Shown: positions 21,745 to 31,424 of the stretch, in pieces
How the letters are laid out: each line of letters begins with the position of its first letter
Numbering within the stretch: the first letter of the stretch is position 1
Source: Priapulus caudatus
Taxonomy: Eukaryota > Priapulida > Priapulimorpha > Priapulimorphida > Priapulidae
NCBI RefSeq assembly: GCF_000485595.1
Contig: NW_014577653.1
Span: 153,116-184,539, forward strand
DNA: 31,424 nt
Direction: 5' to 3'
Position numbers and translations under genes: made by a program
The notes under the pieces: generated by a model
The model's input: only the letters and a program-made list of their open reading frames with translations
What the model was told of the DNA's origin: nothing
The model's database searches: none

Positions 21745-22021
21745 CATGTATGTATATAGCTCACGCAGCACGGGCATGCAGAGAGGATGAATGGAAAACA
21801 TGTCAGTATTTAGAATATCAGAGGTTTTTTAAGAATACAGTGCGACAATGTGATGTGATGCTAAATCAGAACAGGTTCAGCCTTGTCTTGCCCATACAGT
21901 AATGCCCAAGTATATATCTGCTGTGAACGCGAAGTGACTCGCTAATGCATTGGCACAATGCATGCCGCTGCTATTATTCTAAGATACTCGCTACGCGTCA
22001 TGCAAAATGCGTAGTCCCTCC

Positions 22022-22302
22022 CACAGGCACTTGGAACGTCTCAATAAAAAAAGAAGGTAAATAAACACGAAATGTATTTACTACCAAAGTCTTAATCTTT
22101 CTCTACTCTATTTTGCCTATAATCACCTGTAAATGCCGGTCAAATGCTCATCTGCAACACACAAGTACACCGCACGCTATAGCTGCTGCACACTGACACA
22201 TAAATATATATTATAAGATATATATAAACATTAAGACTTTGGTAGTAAATACATTTCGTGTTTACTTACCTTTTTTTTATTGAGACGTTCCAAGTGCCTG
22301 TG
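22022..22302. mobile_element. Foldback-type MITE, unit 2
   Basis: Duplicate of the element at 13725-14016: CACAGGCACTTGGAACGTC at the left and its complement at the right, with a TA-rich centre. Confidence 0.7.
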
Positions 22303-23627
22303 CGTAAACCGATCCTTCTCTAGGAGAAGAGTACTTAGCTAGATGCTAACCAACAGAGTAGGGAAAGTACTGTACGTGTTGTATAGTAATCCGAACCATA
22401 TACTCTATCGGGTTACATTATTGTTCATTCGTGAGAGCTAGCAGATAAAATATAGTAGTTACAGAAACGAAATACTACCAATTCTACATGGAACCAGCAG
22501 AGTGCGCCATGCAGATACCGCCTACATGTTTTGGAGACCCCGTAGTCGTACATGCAGAATTGTACATGCAGATGTATTACTAATCGTGTAATTAATGGCA
22601 TGATAGCCACAACCATAAAGTGGTAGCAATATCGGCATAGAATTGTCATTTACATATATACATGGTGGTAGCCCAGCTCTGTATGCGCCGTGACCTGGTT
22701 AGCTTTATATTATTTAACCTTCTCTGACAGTTCAACGTTATGGTATGTACACTTTATTCCGGCTCAAGTCCCACGTATGCTACATACAGTACATCGTAGT
22801 ACACGCAGTCCGTACTCGGAATAATAGCGTACTAACTAATATGCGTGCAATAAGTGAAACTATATTCTGAGCTGAGTAACACTTCTTATATTCGAAGAAG
22901 TTAGAACAAGCCTACCTTTTTCATACACAGCAGCGTCGTAACTTTTCTTCGGATGTCAACACTGATCACTATTCCAACATGGGTGTGAGGCGGAAGAGCT
23001 ACAGGTAGCTGGCGAGGCCCGACAGGGATACAGTAGCGCGTTAACCAGTAGCACAGTGGATCGCCATGCAGATCGCGAGTAATGACGCGTTCGTTTTCGT
23101 GTATGCGGGCAAGTAGGGTCTACGTAAGATTAACGCTTCTAATTTATTAGTATTGATTTCTCAACATATACATTACAGCACACCAGTCTAATAAATCTAA
23201 AGAGGGCGGTGTATAATAATATATATATACTGTACTATTCCTCAGTGAAGCTATAGCTTTACTTTCATCATATCCTATAATAATATATAACTAATTAAGA
23301 TATTTCATTATTTCAATATTATTCAAAATGACGTTACACTCAGATTACATTGTAGGCCTACTCCATCGTAGAAAATAGAATTTTGTCTGTCAAGATTCGG
23401 GCGTTTATTTGCTGCATAGTTATCCCCAACAGGCTAATGTGTAGAATAATGAGAATGAGGCAGTATACGCCTACTTATATACGTTTACATCAAGACGGCA
23501 AAACATTTGAATAGAGATGTGGCAAGTCAAGTAGCAAAGATTTGGTTTCCGCACCCAGCGCGCATTGCAGCACCGTTTTGTAGTAACTGTACACACGGAT
23601 ACACTGCATAATGGGAACCAAACATGC
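22303..23627. other. Non-coding part of unit 2
   Basis: Counterpart of 14017-15339. No gene or RNA signal is seen. Confidence 0.6.
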
Positions 23628-24212
23628 ATGCACGCAGCGACACGCACACGCGTACCCACGCATGCACACACGCGCGACAACGCACCTACACATGCACACA
23701 CGCGCGACAACGCACCTACGCGTGCACACACGCGCGCGACAACGCACCTACGCATGCACACACGCGCGACAACGCACCCACGCATGCACACACGCGCGAC
23801 AACGCTCCAACACATGCACACATGCGCGACAACGCTCCTACACATGCACACACGCGCGACAACGCACCTACGCGCGCGACAACGCACCTACGCGTGCACA
23901 CACGCGCGCGACAACGCACCTACGCATGCACACATGCGAGCCAACACACCTACGCATGCACACATGCGAGCCAACACACCTACGCATGCACACGTACACG
24001 CGCGCGACAACGCACCTACGCATGCACACACGCGCGACAACGCACCTACGCATGCACACATGCGAGCCAACACACCTACGCATGCACACATGCGCGACAA
24101 CGCACCTACGCATGCAACCACGCGCGACAACGCACCTACGCATGCACACACACGCGCGACAACGCACCTACGCATGCACACGCGCGACAACGAACCTACG
24201 TATGCACAAACG
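23628..24212. repeat. 30-bp minisatellite, unit 2 (regular)
   Basis: About 19 tandem copies of a 30-bp unit with CGCATGCACACACGCG and ACAACGCACCTA. Variants include ATGCGAGCCAACACACC. Because 30 is a multiple of three, every frame gives a spurious 10-residue repeat protein. Confidence 0.93.
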
Positions 24213-25164
24213 CATATCTCATACGTACTGGTATAGTGTTTGGCATTAGGCTTTTACATAAGAAAATTTAATTTCATACACACGTGACTAAATGAAGTAT
24301 AGCGGATGCATATAAGAATTTTGATACACGGTCGGCTAAAAAAAATTTACCGGGACCTGATGCACTTGGTGAGGTTTGACGGATTTTTATTATTAAATTG
24401 AGTACATCACTAATTTTCTGGTCTATATATTTTTAAATTTTGTTGCCATTTTTTAAGTACTAACGGGACTGAATGTATCGTCAAATTCTTACCTAATAAG
24501 ATTATTTCTCAACTAGTTAAAAATCCAAAAAACCTGGACGATTTGATATTATGATCCTGACATTAATTGCTTGCTATGGGCTATGTATGAGTCACGAGTG
24601 TATGTTTACATTAAACAATATAGTCAAATAGGAAGTATAATGCAGCAATTTAACCATAAAAAGTGAACAGAATTACTTACATTTTGTGAAAAAGTGGAAA
24701 TATTTGTTATACTTTTACTATTTACGGTGACGTAATAACTTTAAGCGGATATATTTAAAGGTAAAGCTAATGACGTTACCGTAACATGATGCGCCTACAG
24801 ATCGCGAACACGGGATAATGAGCGGATAACTAAAGTCCAGAATAGTAACTATAGGGTTTCTTGCCCTGTTGTTCTCATTCCCTCAAACAGAAGACGTGCT
24901 ACCTTAAGATCACTTTTTACGTACCGCGTTGGAAACCGCCTACATATCAATCCCCCTCTATGACTTAAAGGGACAAGCCGTACGCAGGAAATTTTCTGTA
25001 GGGGGGCAAAGGTACTCCCCATGCCCTAACGTTTCGCAATTTCACATTTCTTTATTTAAAGTGTAATATTTCTTTGATGATTTAAGATAACCTTTTGTCA
25101 CATTTCTATTTTATTTCTAAAAGCGTACAGTATTTCTCCCATTAAAAGGCATACTCTGAAAATC
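24213..25164. other. Non-coding end of unit 2
   Basis: Counterpart of 16113-17079. Nothing coding is seen. Confidence 0.6.
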
Positions 25165-25213
25165 TCTAGGGGGGGGGCAACTGCCCCTGCTGCCCCCCTG
25201 CTGCGTACGGCCC
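25165..25213. mobile_element. hAT-like terminus adjoining MITE copy B
   Basis: A run of G, then GCCCCCCTGCTGCGTACGG and CCCTG directly before GGATACTAGACTC. It probably interrupted the 5' end of MITE copy B before the duplication. Confidence 0.5.
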
Positions 25214-25793
25214 TGGATACTAGACTCTAGGATTTTACTGCATACAACTGTACTTACTGTTTACCAAATCGCCTATACCCACACGTACTTGTTACCAGGT
25301 ACCTAATTTAATTGTTATAATTAATTATACATCAACGCTACGAAATTTGAACGGCGCCATTGACACCTGCGGCCGTGCTGCTACCCTGAAAAGGTTGCGC
25401 ATTTCCCAATATATTTTGCACGTTACAGACCGAGGGCTAATCACAAAGGCTATATTTATACCTAAATGCTATTTAACCGAACGATGTTCATTTTAGGACA
25501 AATTTATCCATAATATAACTGAAACTATATGTCGTTTATAAGATATTACAATCCTTTTGCTTTTAAATTAATAAATAAGAAACACCCTCGGTCTGTAGCC
25601 CTTGGCTGAAAAGTAGTTTTGCGCAACTTTTCAGGTCGTGCGCTTTGAGTGGCGCCACCGTCGTTGTAATCAAATTGTAGTCGTTATTTTTAAAACATTT
25701 CTACTGGTGATTGAACCATGAAGCTTTTTATGTAGCGTAATTTTAACCTAAATTAACTGAAAATAACCCTAGAACCTAGAGTAAAGAATCCCT
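25214..25793. mobile_element. TTAA-type MITE, copy B, upstream edge
   Basis: Same element, starting GGATACTAGACTCTAGG directly after a hAT-like terminus, so its first bases and TTAA are missing. The 3' end AATCCCT is followed by TTAA at 25794-25797 and then unique flank. Confidence 0.78.
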
Positions 25794-25797
25794 TTAA

Positions 25798-28019
25798 ACT
25801 CCGCTTCAGTTCAATCACAAATGCAATTAATTATAAAGCAACTTTGATATAGGCTTCTACATTATTTTATAAAAAATAACGCGTCATAATTATAGGCTTT
25901 TAAAAAATTGAAACAATTACATACCCATCATTGCCTTTTACAACTTGCAACCATACGCTGAAACTGTCTCTATGTGAAATATTACGTACTACTATATTTA
26001 GAGTACGATGTTGGCAGACGCACACACACAGGACTACAGCAAATATTCCTACTAGTAAAATAATCTCAGCGTTTTACACTAGGGCGTTTGTGTAATCAAT
26101 AAAATCTCAAATAAGAAGCCTGTAAAAATATGTAACCAAATCCAGATTTGTCTTAAATTCTTCGTGTATTTGGATAACATTGCTTCAGAAGTACAATCAC
26201 ACGCGGATTGTTCAAGTTCGGTTGATAACATGTAGGTGAACAGAGAACTCGGTTACAACTAAATACAAATTTCTAGTTAAAATCAGATGGTTTTCACCGT
26301 CATTTTTTCCTTAAAATTGATCAATTGTAATGATTTAGAAACTGTGAGAAATTCTGTACCGTGCCTGTAAAAAACATTCCCGTCCGAGTGGATAGTTTTC
26401 TCAACAGGTAACATCCATTACATGTTTATCTGACAAAAGAGTTTTTCAATTATCACCAGATGAAAAATTGCCACACAAATGTAATGTGCAGCCCTGATGA
26501 TGCTTTAAATGTAAATGCTATTTAGATATAACACTTCCGCTCACACTATACATGCCAAAAACTGACTAGAACAGATGCACAAACAGTATAAAATTGGATA
26601 CAAATTCATACCTGCACATTAATTAGCATATTCACATAGGAAACAGCAAAATAATAACGTTTTGTTGACGTCAAATGTCAAAAAGTCATCACTTTACGCC
26701 TCACGTGCAAAATAGCTCGTGATTTGTACAACAACATCTCATTTTTATTCTATGACCAGCTAGCTGATCACAAATAAAATCCGTATACTATTTTAAACAT
26801 CAAAATACGGCCGCTGTTGATACTTTGTAACAAATCTTGATCACGGCTCATTCCAACAAATAGTCCCACCATCTTCAACACAAACATTTACAAAGTACAA
26901 CGATTCTCTGCGAATGCTAGACAACACAATTTAACGTGATAATGATTAATAATTGGCAACAATAGCTCAACATACATGTAAAATAGTATCCATTACAACT
27001 ATCTCACGTAATAAACATAGCATTTATGTACACATCGTACCTGCACATGAAGTAACCGTTACAGACGGTAACTGAAATGATAAGCAGACATAGAGCACAC
27101 TATAGTGGGCATTAGGCAATATATATTATACGTGCGTTCTAAATGCACATGCAATTTAAACTAAACATACAAAATTCAGTGATTACAAGTGTGACATCAT
27201 CCTCAGTGTTGAACTTTAGTAGTGAACTGTTCAATCACCAACTCTCAGATAGATTCCTTAAAGGAGAAGTATATGGATGTATGTATATCAACCAAAACAA
27301 TTACATAAGTAAATGATCCAAACGTCCATAATAATTTCTATACCAACGATGACGTTGAATAAATGCATAGACAGGTGGATTTACAATACGTAAGCTGGTT
27401 TTTATGTGCAAAGTCACAGACATTGCGTTATGTATTGCAACTTCCTGATCATGTATTGCAACTTCCTGATCATTTATTGCCAATTCCCCAGTGGTATAAA
27501 TAGCATTATAGCTATGAAGTCTAATGTACTCCCTGCCCTCAGAGAGTGGAAGCCTGCAGTAAAATGAGGGGCGGCAGCACGACACAAGTTGACATCACTG
27601 CCAAAATTCCAAAAATTAGTGACATCTGCTGTGAATCAACCCAGATTATGAATTCAAAACAAACAAGTACAAACAGTAATGTAAATGCTTTCGGTTTTTT
27701 GTTATGTATAACAGAATTTTTAAGGCGTCACAAGACGTATGCCGAGGTCAAATACATGAGTCAGACAGTAAAACGGGGAAATATTTTCCTCTGTGGGCTC
27801 ACATTCCTTTTGACTAGTGATACCCATTTCAATGAACCCCCTCCCCCATATGTACCAATCACTGTTTATTTTACACAGCTGACAAAATTTAATCACCATA
27901 TACTAGAGCCAGAGGAGTGATCAAGTTACACATACACGTGTGAAAAATATATACAATGACTTTCAACATAGGGAATCACACTGATAAGCATGAAGATGAA
28001 TGTGAACATGTAAACTCAC
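25798..28019. other. Region between the two genes, no supported gene
   Basis: AT-rich unique sequence 5' of the Slac2-like gene and 3' of the zinc-finger gene. It probably includes the latter's 3' UTR: minus-strand AATAAA motifs occur near 27861 and 27473. Short open frames at 27301-27920 have no splice or codon support. Confidence 0.5.
27428..27482. repeat. 21-bp direct repeat
   Basis: ATGTATTGCAACTTCCTGAT plus C occurs twice in tandem, followed by a degenerate third copy (ATTTATTGCCAATTCC). Confidence 0.75.
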
Positions 28020-28101
28020 CAACACTGAAGTGGGAAATGTAATTGACCCTGCGTATTAAAAGAACCGAGATGAGCATTAACATAACGGGTGCAGAATTCA
28101 T
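28020..28101 (-). CDS. Possible first exon with signal peptide or membrane anchor
   Basis: An ATG opens 27 codons, then a consensus donor G|GTGAGT at 28019. The peptide is hydrophobic (MNSAPVMLMLISVLLI then RRVNYISHF), like a signal peptide or anchor. The only sizeable minus-strand frame downstream (about 27600-27301) has an acceptor in the wrong phase, so I could not build a gene from it. It may be a chance frame in the 3' flank of the zinc-finger gene. Confidence 0.2.
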
Positions 28102-28457
28102 CTTCTCTCAGCTAATCAGCTGCTTTTCGTTGAAGCCAACAATACATAGCCAATAAAAGCATTTTGGTCAATAAACACGTCACATCTTATCACATTTTTA
28201 AACAATCAGCTAAAATGCCCACATGATGCTGAATGTGAGTAGCCCTTGGTCACCATGCACACGAATTATTATTGAATATTACTGTAAGCTACAATTAATA
28301 ATGATTGTAGTCTACTTCATTAGAGTAGTCTCTTTAAAGTTCATCGGATTTGCTTTGGGAATATAAACGAATAACTACAATAGCTAAAAATGTTGAACAT
28401 AGTATGATGACCAAGTTGTTTGGTCCCGGAAAATCCTCAGGCTAGTTAGTCGTGTTG
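28102..28457. other. 3' flank of the zinc-finger gene
   Basis: AT-rich sequence directly after the TGA stop at 28458-28460, probably 3' UTR. No clear polyadenylation site can be fixed. Confidence 0.45.
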
Positions 28458-30740
28458 TCAGGTGAGCCCTTGTGGTGGCGGTTGAAGGCCAGGCCCGGGG
28501 TCGAGGAGCACTTGTGGTTCTGTGCTGGAGCCGGGCAATGATTCAGCTGCAGTCTTGGCTTGCCTGTTGTGAGTGCGCAGGTGTCGTGTGATCATATCCC
28601 GTCGGCAGGCTGCGTAGGGGCATGCGGGACACTTGTAAGGCTTCTCGCCAGTGTGTGTACGCTGATGCGTGCTCAGGTGGTCACTACGTGAAAACACCTG
28701 CCCACACACCTTGCACGTGTACGGTTTGATGCCTGTGTGCAAGCGCATGTGGCGAGTCAACATATCACTGCGCGCAAACGATCGCTTACACACATGGCAA
28801 TAATGAGATTTAGTTGGGGAAGTGTCTTTCCTCGAACCGTCACTTCCACGATGTCGGCTCGCAATGTGCTTTGCTAGTCTGTCATACATGGCGAATATCT
28901 GTCCACATATCGGACATATATATGTGACATCGGAATCTTGAGCAGATAGTCTGGGAGCATTTGTGTGGTAGGGGTCCAGCCCACCAATATTCTTAAGCTC
29001 TTCTGACTTCATTGGAGAAAGGCCTAATACTGCTTGTTGTGCACCGCCTAATGTGAACTGCAAAGTGCCGGCGTCTTGAGAGAATACCTCTTTGTGTGGC
29101 ACGGTAAGAAACTGCCCTGTCGGACTTCTCGGGCTGCGTTCACCATCCTTTGGAGAGAAGGGGCTCCCGAGTTCCGAGAACACACCTGACTCAGGACGAA
29201 TTGGCGACGAGGAAGCCGAGGCATCATGGTCCGTGGGCGGAAAATGAAAGAATCCGCCAGAATACGATTCACGCGGCGACGGAGAAAGCGAGAAATAACC
29301 CAGGGTAGGCGAACTAGGCAAACTATGGTACGGCGGCATCACGGGTGGGCCTAGCAGCCACGGCCTCATAAACATTTGATTATGCTCTTGTCGCCTTTCC
29401 TCGTTGCCCGCTTCGTCATCATCGCCTCTGTCTTGACTAATATGAATCTGAAGACCTCGTCTTCTTGAATCAGCCGGTTCGTTTCCAGGCCTACCCTGCT
29501 GAGACTCTTCTACTGTACCTAATTTTGTGACTTTCGAAGATTCACTTTCTTCTTCCCACACGCGCTCAGCTTCTGCCCCGCGCTTCTGCCCAGAATCCTG
29601 CTGCTCTAACTGGCTGGGTACTAAACTGAAACCGCCTGGTTCACTAAAACTGCGGTATCGCAGCGTGCCAGGTCTCACCGATTTGAAAGCAGAATTATCT
29701 GCCAAATCATCGAATACCGAATCATAGGGTTCTGTCTTTATGCTTATCTCTCTAGTTGTCTGTTTCGAGGGCTCTAAGCCTTCTCTGGTTGATTCTAGCA
29801 GCTTTTGGCGGGAGACCTTCAGATCTATATTAAATTCATCTGTATCGATTACACGACCAATTTTCTTGCTAAAGTATCCCTTTTTAGACCGGGGATCAAG
29901 CGCAGATGGTGAAGCCAAATCACAACTGGGCAATTTTCCTTCAGCGCTCTCTGTAGTGAGCTCAGTGGAGGTCCACTTAGGGCTCTGCTTGGCTTCGGCC
30001 TTCTCTTCTTCGTGGCCAACGCTTGTGGAACTGCTTCGGCGTGACAAGACATCATCCATCGTAAACAGCGCGTCAAACTGCTTGCGAACAGGGGAGATCA
30101 TAGGACAGTGTGGCAGCGGTGACTGCGGCAAAGGTGACAACTCATCTTTACTACTTTCATCACCACAGCTGCTTCCAGAACTCGTGCCGACTGACGCGTT
30201 GGAATTCTGGACTGGCAGCCACAATCGATTAGTGTTTCTACCTCGCGCAAAAACTTGACGCTCATGTTGCTGCTCCCACACCATTTGAGGTTGACCAGTT
30301 CCAGCACAATTATCAGACATGTCTTCAACACTGCAAGGAAATGACTTGTACACGTGCTCACCAGATGGCGTTTGTACCTGCACACTGCTTGGTGCTGCAG
30401 GTAGGAAAACATCATCGGTATCTGTAAACAACTCAGATTGCTGCACACTACACCATTCTTTATGATATTGTACTTCCATTGCACTGCCCTCTGGTGGTGA
30501 TTCTTTTAATGCAGAGGGCTTTCTGTCTTCTGAACTATCTCTGGATGCCTCCGGTCCACCAGAATCTTTTGAGATTGTAGATCGTCTTTGGAGATCGGTG
30601 AAAGAAAAATCGCGTGGCACACTCCCGAATCTCTCTCGTCTTCCATTACTTCCGGTTTCCCCAGAAGCAGAGGGCTGAGAATCTTGTAATTGTGAAGCTA
30701 GTTCAGAGAAAGCTCTCCGTGTTTCACGCTCTTTTTCCAT
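28458..30740 (-). CDS. C2H2 zinc-finger transcription factor, four C-terminal fingers
   Basis: One uninterrupted frame of 760 residues from the ATG at 30740. The frame stays open up to 30821, giving 787 residues; the numbering here uses that longer form. A good acceptor (TTTACTTTTCAG) at 30780 suggests the exon begins at 30779 with 5' UTR and translation starts at Met28. Residues 28-630 are low-complexity: rich in Ser, Pro, Glu and SP sites, as in transactivation domains. A SUMO-type IKTE site lies at 361-364. Four C2H2 fingers lie at 636-657, 675-695, 703-723 and 731-751. Finger 1 is separated by a 15-residue linker; fingers 2-4 are tandem, joined by TGIKP and TGEKP linkers. Helices RSDMLTRH and RSDHLSTH resemble those of EGR/KLF proteins and predict a GC-rich site. 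A 35-residue Pro-rich tail follows. It is a nuclear DNA-binding regulator by family; I do not assign an orthologue. Confidence 0.92.
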   Translation of the reverse strand: MEKERETRRAFSELASQLQDSQPSASGETGSNGRRERFGSVPRDFSFTDLQRRSTISKDSGGPEASRDSSEDRKPSALKESPPEGSAMEVQYHKEWCSVQQSELFTDTDDVFLPAAPSSVQVQTPSGEHVYKSFPCSVEDMSDNCAGTGQPQMVWEQQHERQVFARGRNTNRLWLPVQNSNASVGTSSGSSCGDESSKDELSPLPQSPLPHCPMISPVRKQFDALFTMDDVLSRRSSSTSVGHEEEKAEAKQSPKWTSTELTTESAEGKLPSCDLASPSALDPRSKKGYFSKKIGRVIDTDEFNIDLKVSRQKLLESTREGLEPSKQTTREISIKTEPYDSVFDDLADNSAFKSVRPGTLRYRSFSEPGGFSLVPSQLEQQDSGQKRGAEAERVWEEESESSKVTKLGTVEESQQGRPGNEPADSRRRGLQIHISQDRGDDDEAGNEERRQEHNQMFMRPWLLGPPVMPPYHSLPSSPTLGYFSLSPSPRESYSGGFFHFPPTDHDASASSSPIRPESGVFSELGSPFSPKDGERSPRSPTGQFLTVPHKEVFSQDAGTLQFTLGGAQQAVLGLSPMKSEELKNIGGLDPYHTNAPRLSAQDSDVTYICPICGQIFAMYDRLAKHIASRHRGSDGSRKDTSPTKSHYCHVCKRSFARSDMLTRHMRLHTGIKPYTCKVCGQVFSRSDHLSTHQRTHTGEKPYKCPACPYAACRRDMITRHLRTHNRQAKTAAESLPGSSTEPQVLLDPGPGLQPPPQGLT

Positions 30741-30830
30741 TGCGATGAAGTTACAGCATTTCACAGTCACGGAAGTGTCCTGAAAAGTAAATTCTCTCAT
30801 GAGCACACACATTACAGGCATGAGAACAGG

Positions 30831-31020
30831 TTGAGATGTTTTTGGAGGAAATATTTCAATTCATGCCGAAGGCACGATAACAGTGTGCGTAGCACTGTCC
30901 TGCTAGGGGGGTCTGAGGGCGTTCCCCCAGGAAATTTGTGAAATTTGGAAGGGCAGATAGACAATTTCCATTAATAACCATAAAACCATGTTATAAAATT
31001 GAAATGATATCTCATCTCTA
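30831..31020. mobile_element. MITE remnant upstream of the zinc-finger gene
   Basis: Imperfect inverted ends (GAGATG...ATTTCAATT against AATTGAAATGATATCTCATC) enclose a GCTAGGGGGGTCTGAGGGCG block. That block resembles the inside of the element at 6823-7115. It lies just outside the predicted exon start. Confidence 0.35.
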
Positions 31021-31135
31021 GATGGAGCAACGCATGAGGTAAGCCAATGTTTATTGCTGCAATTCCTAGGCATACTAAAAGTCGATGATAAGTTTTAGGG
31101 TTTTTTAGTCGGACTAAACTATACATGCATATATA

Positions 31136-31196
31136 TCACGTAACTCCTGATATATAGATACATAGAGAGAGAGTGAGAGAGGGAGAGGGAGGGAGG

Positions 31197-31240
<44 letters not shown>

Positions 31241-31342
31241 GTGTGCGCCAGAGAGAGAGAGAGAAAGCGAAAACAAAAAAAATATGGAGAGGGGAGCGCG
31301 CGCGAGAGAGAGAGACAGGAGAAGGGGGAGAAAGAGAGCGTA
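31136..31342. repeat. TA then GA polypurine tract, upstream of the zinc-finger gene
   Basis: GATATATAGATACATAGAGA followed by about 180 bp of GA/GGGA. It is some 400-600 bp 5' of the zinc-finger start codon. Confidence 0.88.
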
Positions 31343-31424
31343 ACCCCCTAACACTTTAATTGACTGGCCAGATGTTGTGATTGTTGTAACCAAAACTTTG
31401 CATGCAGATCGGGGCAGGGCTGGA

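Larger units (their letters stand above)
17787..25213. repeat. Tandem duplication, unit 2
   Basis: Second copy of the roughly 7.5-kb unit. Its Slac2-like exons 2 and 3 are open and its minisatellite is regular. It is bounded left by the hybrid MITE and right by the third MITE copy. Confidence 0.93.

Noticed and set aside
23628-24212. CRISPR-like array of 30-bp repeats
   Set aside because: The copies are directly adjacent with no unique spacers, and the context is an intron-rich animal genome.
27301-27920. Open frames of 94 codons (minus) and 124 codons (plus)
   Set aside because: They overlap each other, the sequence resembles no family, and no phase-compatible splice sites were found; a 21-bp repeat explains part of the minus frame.
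29740-30258. Plus-strand 172-codon frame
   Set aside because: It is a shadow antisense to the zinc-finger coding exon.

Overview
This is animal nuclear DNA, probably from a marine or early-branching invertebrate. It has small phase-compatible exons split by AT-rich introns with GT...AG borders, long microsatellites, many short non-autonomous DNA transposons, and two animal-type genes, both on the minus strand. The species cannot be named from the sequence.

The main gene, read right to left, is a Slac2-type Rab27 effector (melanophilin/MyRIP-like). I could assemble 15 coding exons by hand, from an ATG at 12234 (or its duplicate at 20578) down to 742, where the gene runs off the left side. Every exon length and junction phase fits one open frame of at least 675 residues. 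Residues 1-137 form a textbook Rab-binding domain: SHD1 helix, an eight-cysteine FYVE-like zinc finger with exact family spacing, then SHD2 with FGSAKV. A long acidic, low-homology middle follows, then an I-set immunoglobulin domain, which vertebrate Slac2 proteins lack.

The 5' part of this gene is tandemly duplicated. Unit 1 (about 9469-17128) and unit 2 (about 17787-25213) each carry exons 1-3, the upstream region, the same transposons and the same minisatellite. A roughly 600-bp TTAA-flanked MITE lies at the left edge (8869-9468), at the junction (17129-17786) and at the right edge (25214-25793). The junction copy is a hybrid: its 5' half matches the right copy and its 3' half matches the left copy. 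This is the pattern expected from unequal crossing-over between two MITEs. Unit 2 exons are intact. Unit 1 exons 2 and 3 carry frame-breaking small indels. The stretch around 15300-17600 looks like poorly corrected long-read consensus, so the assembly at the junction needs checking.

From 25.8 to 28.4 kb there is mostly non-coding sequence with one weak signal-peptide-like exon. From 28458 to 30740 lies an uninterrupted minus-strand coding exon for a transcription factor with four C2H2 zinc fingers at its C-terminus. The right end holds a MITE remnant and a polypurine tract. TA/GA tracts lie within a few hundred bases upstream of both genes.
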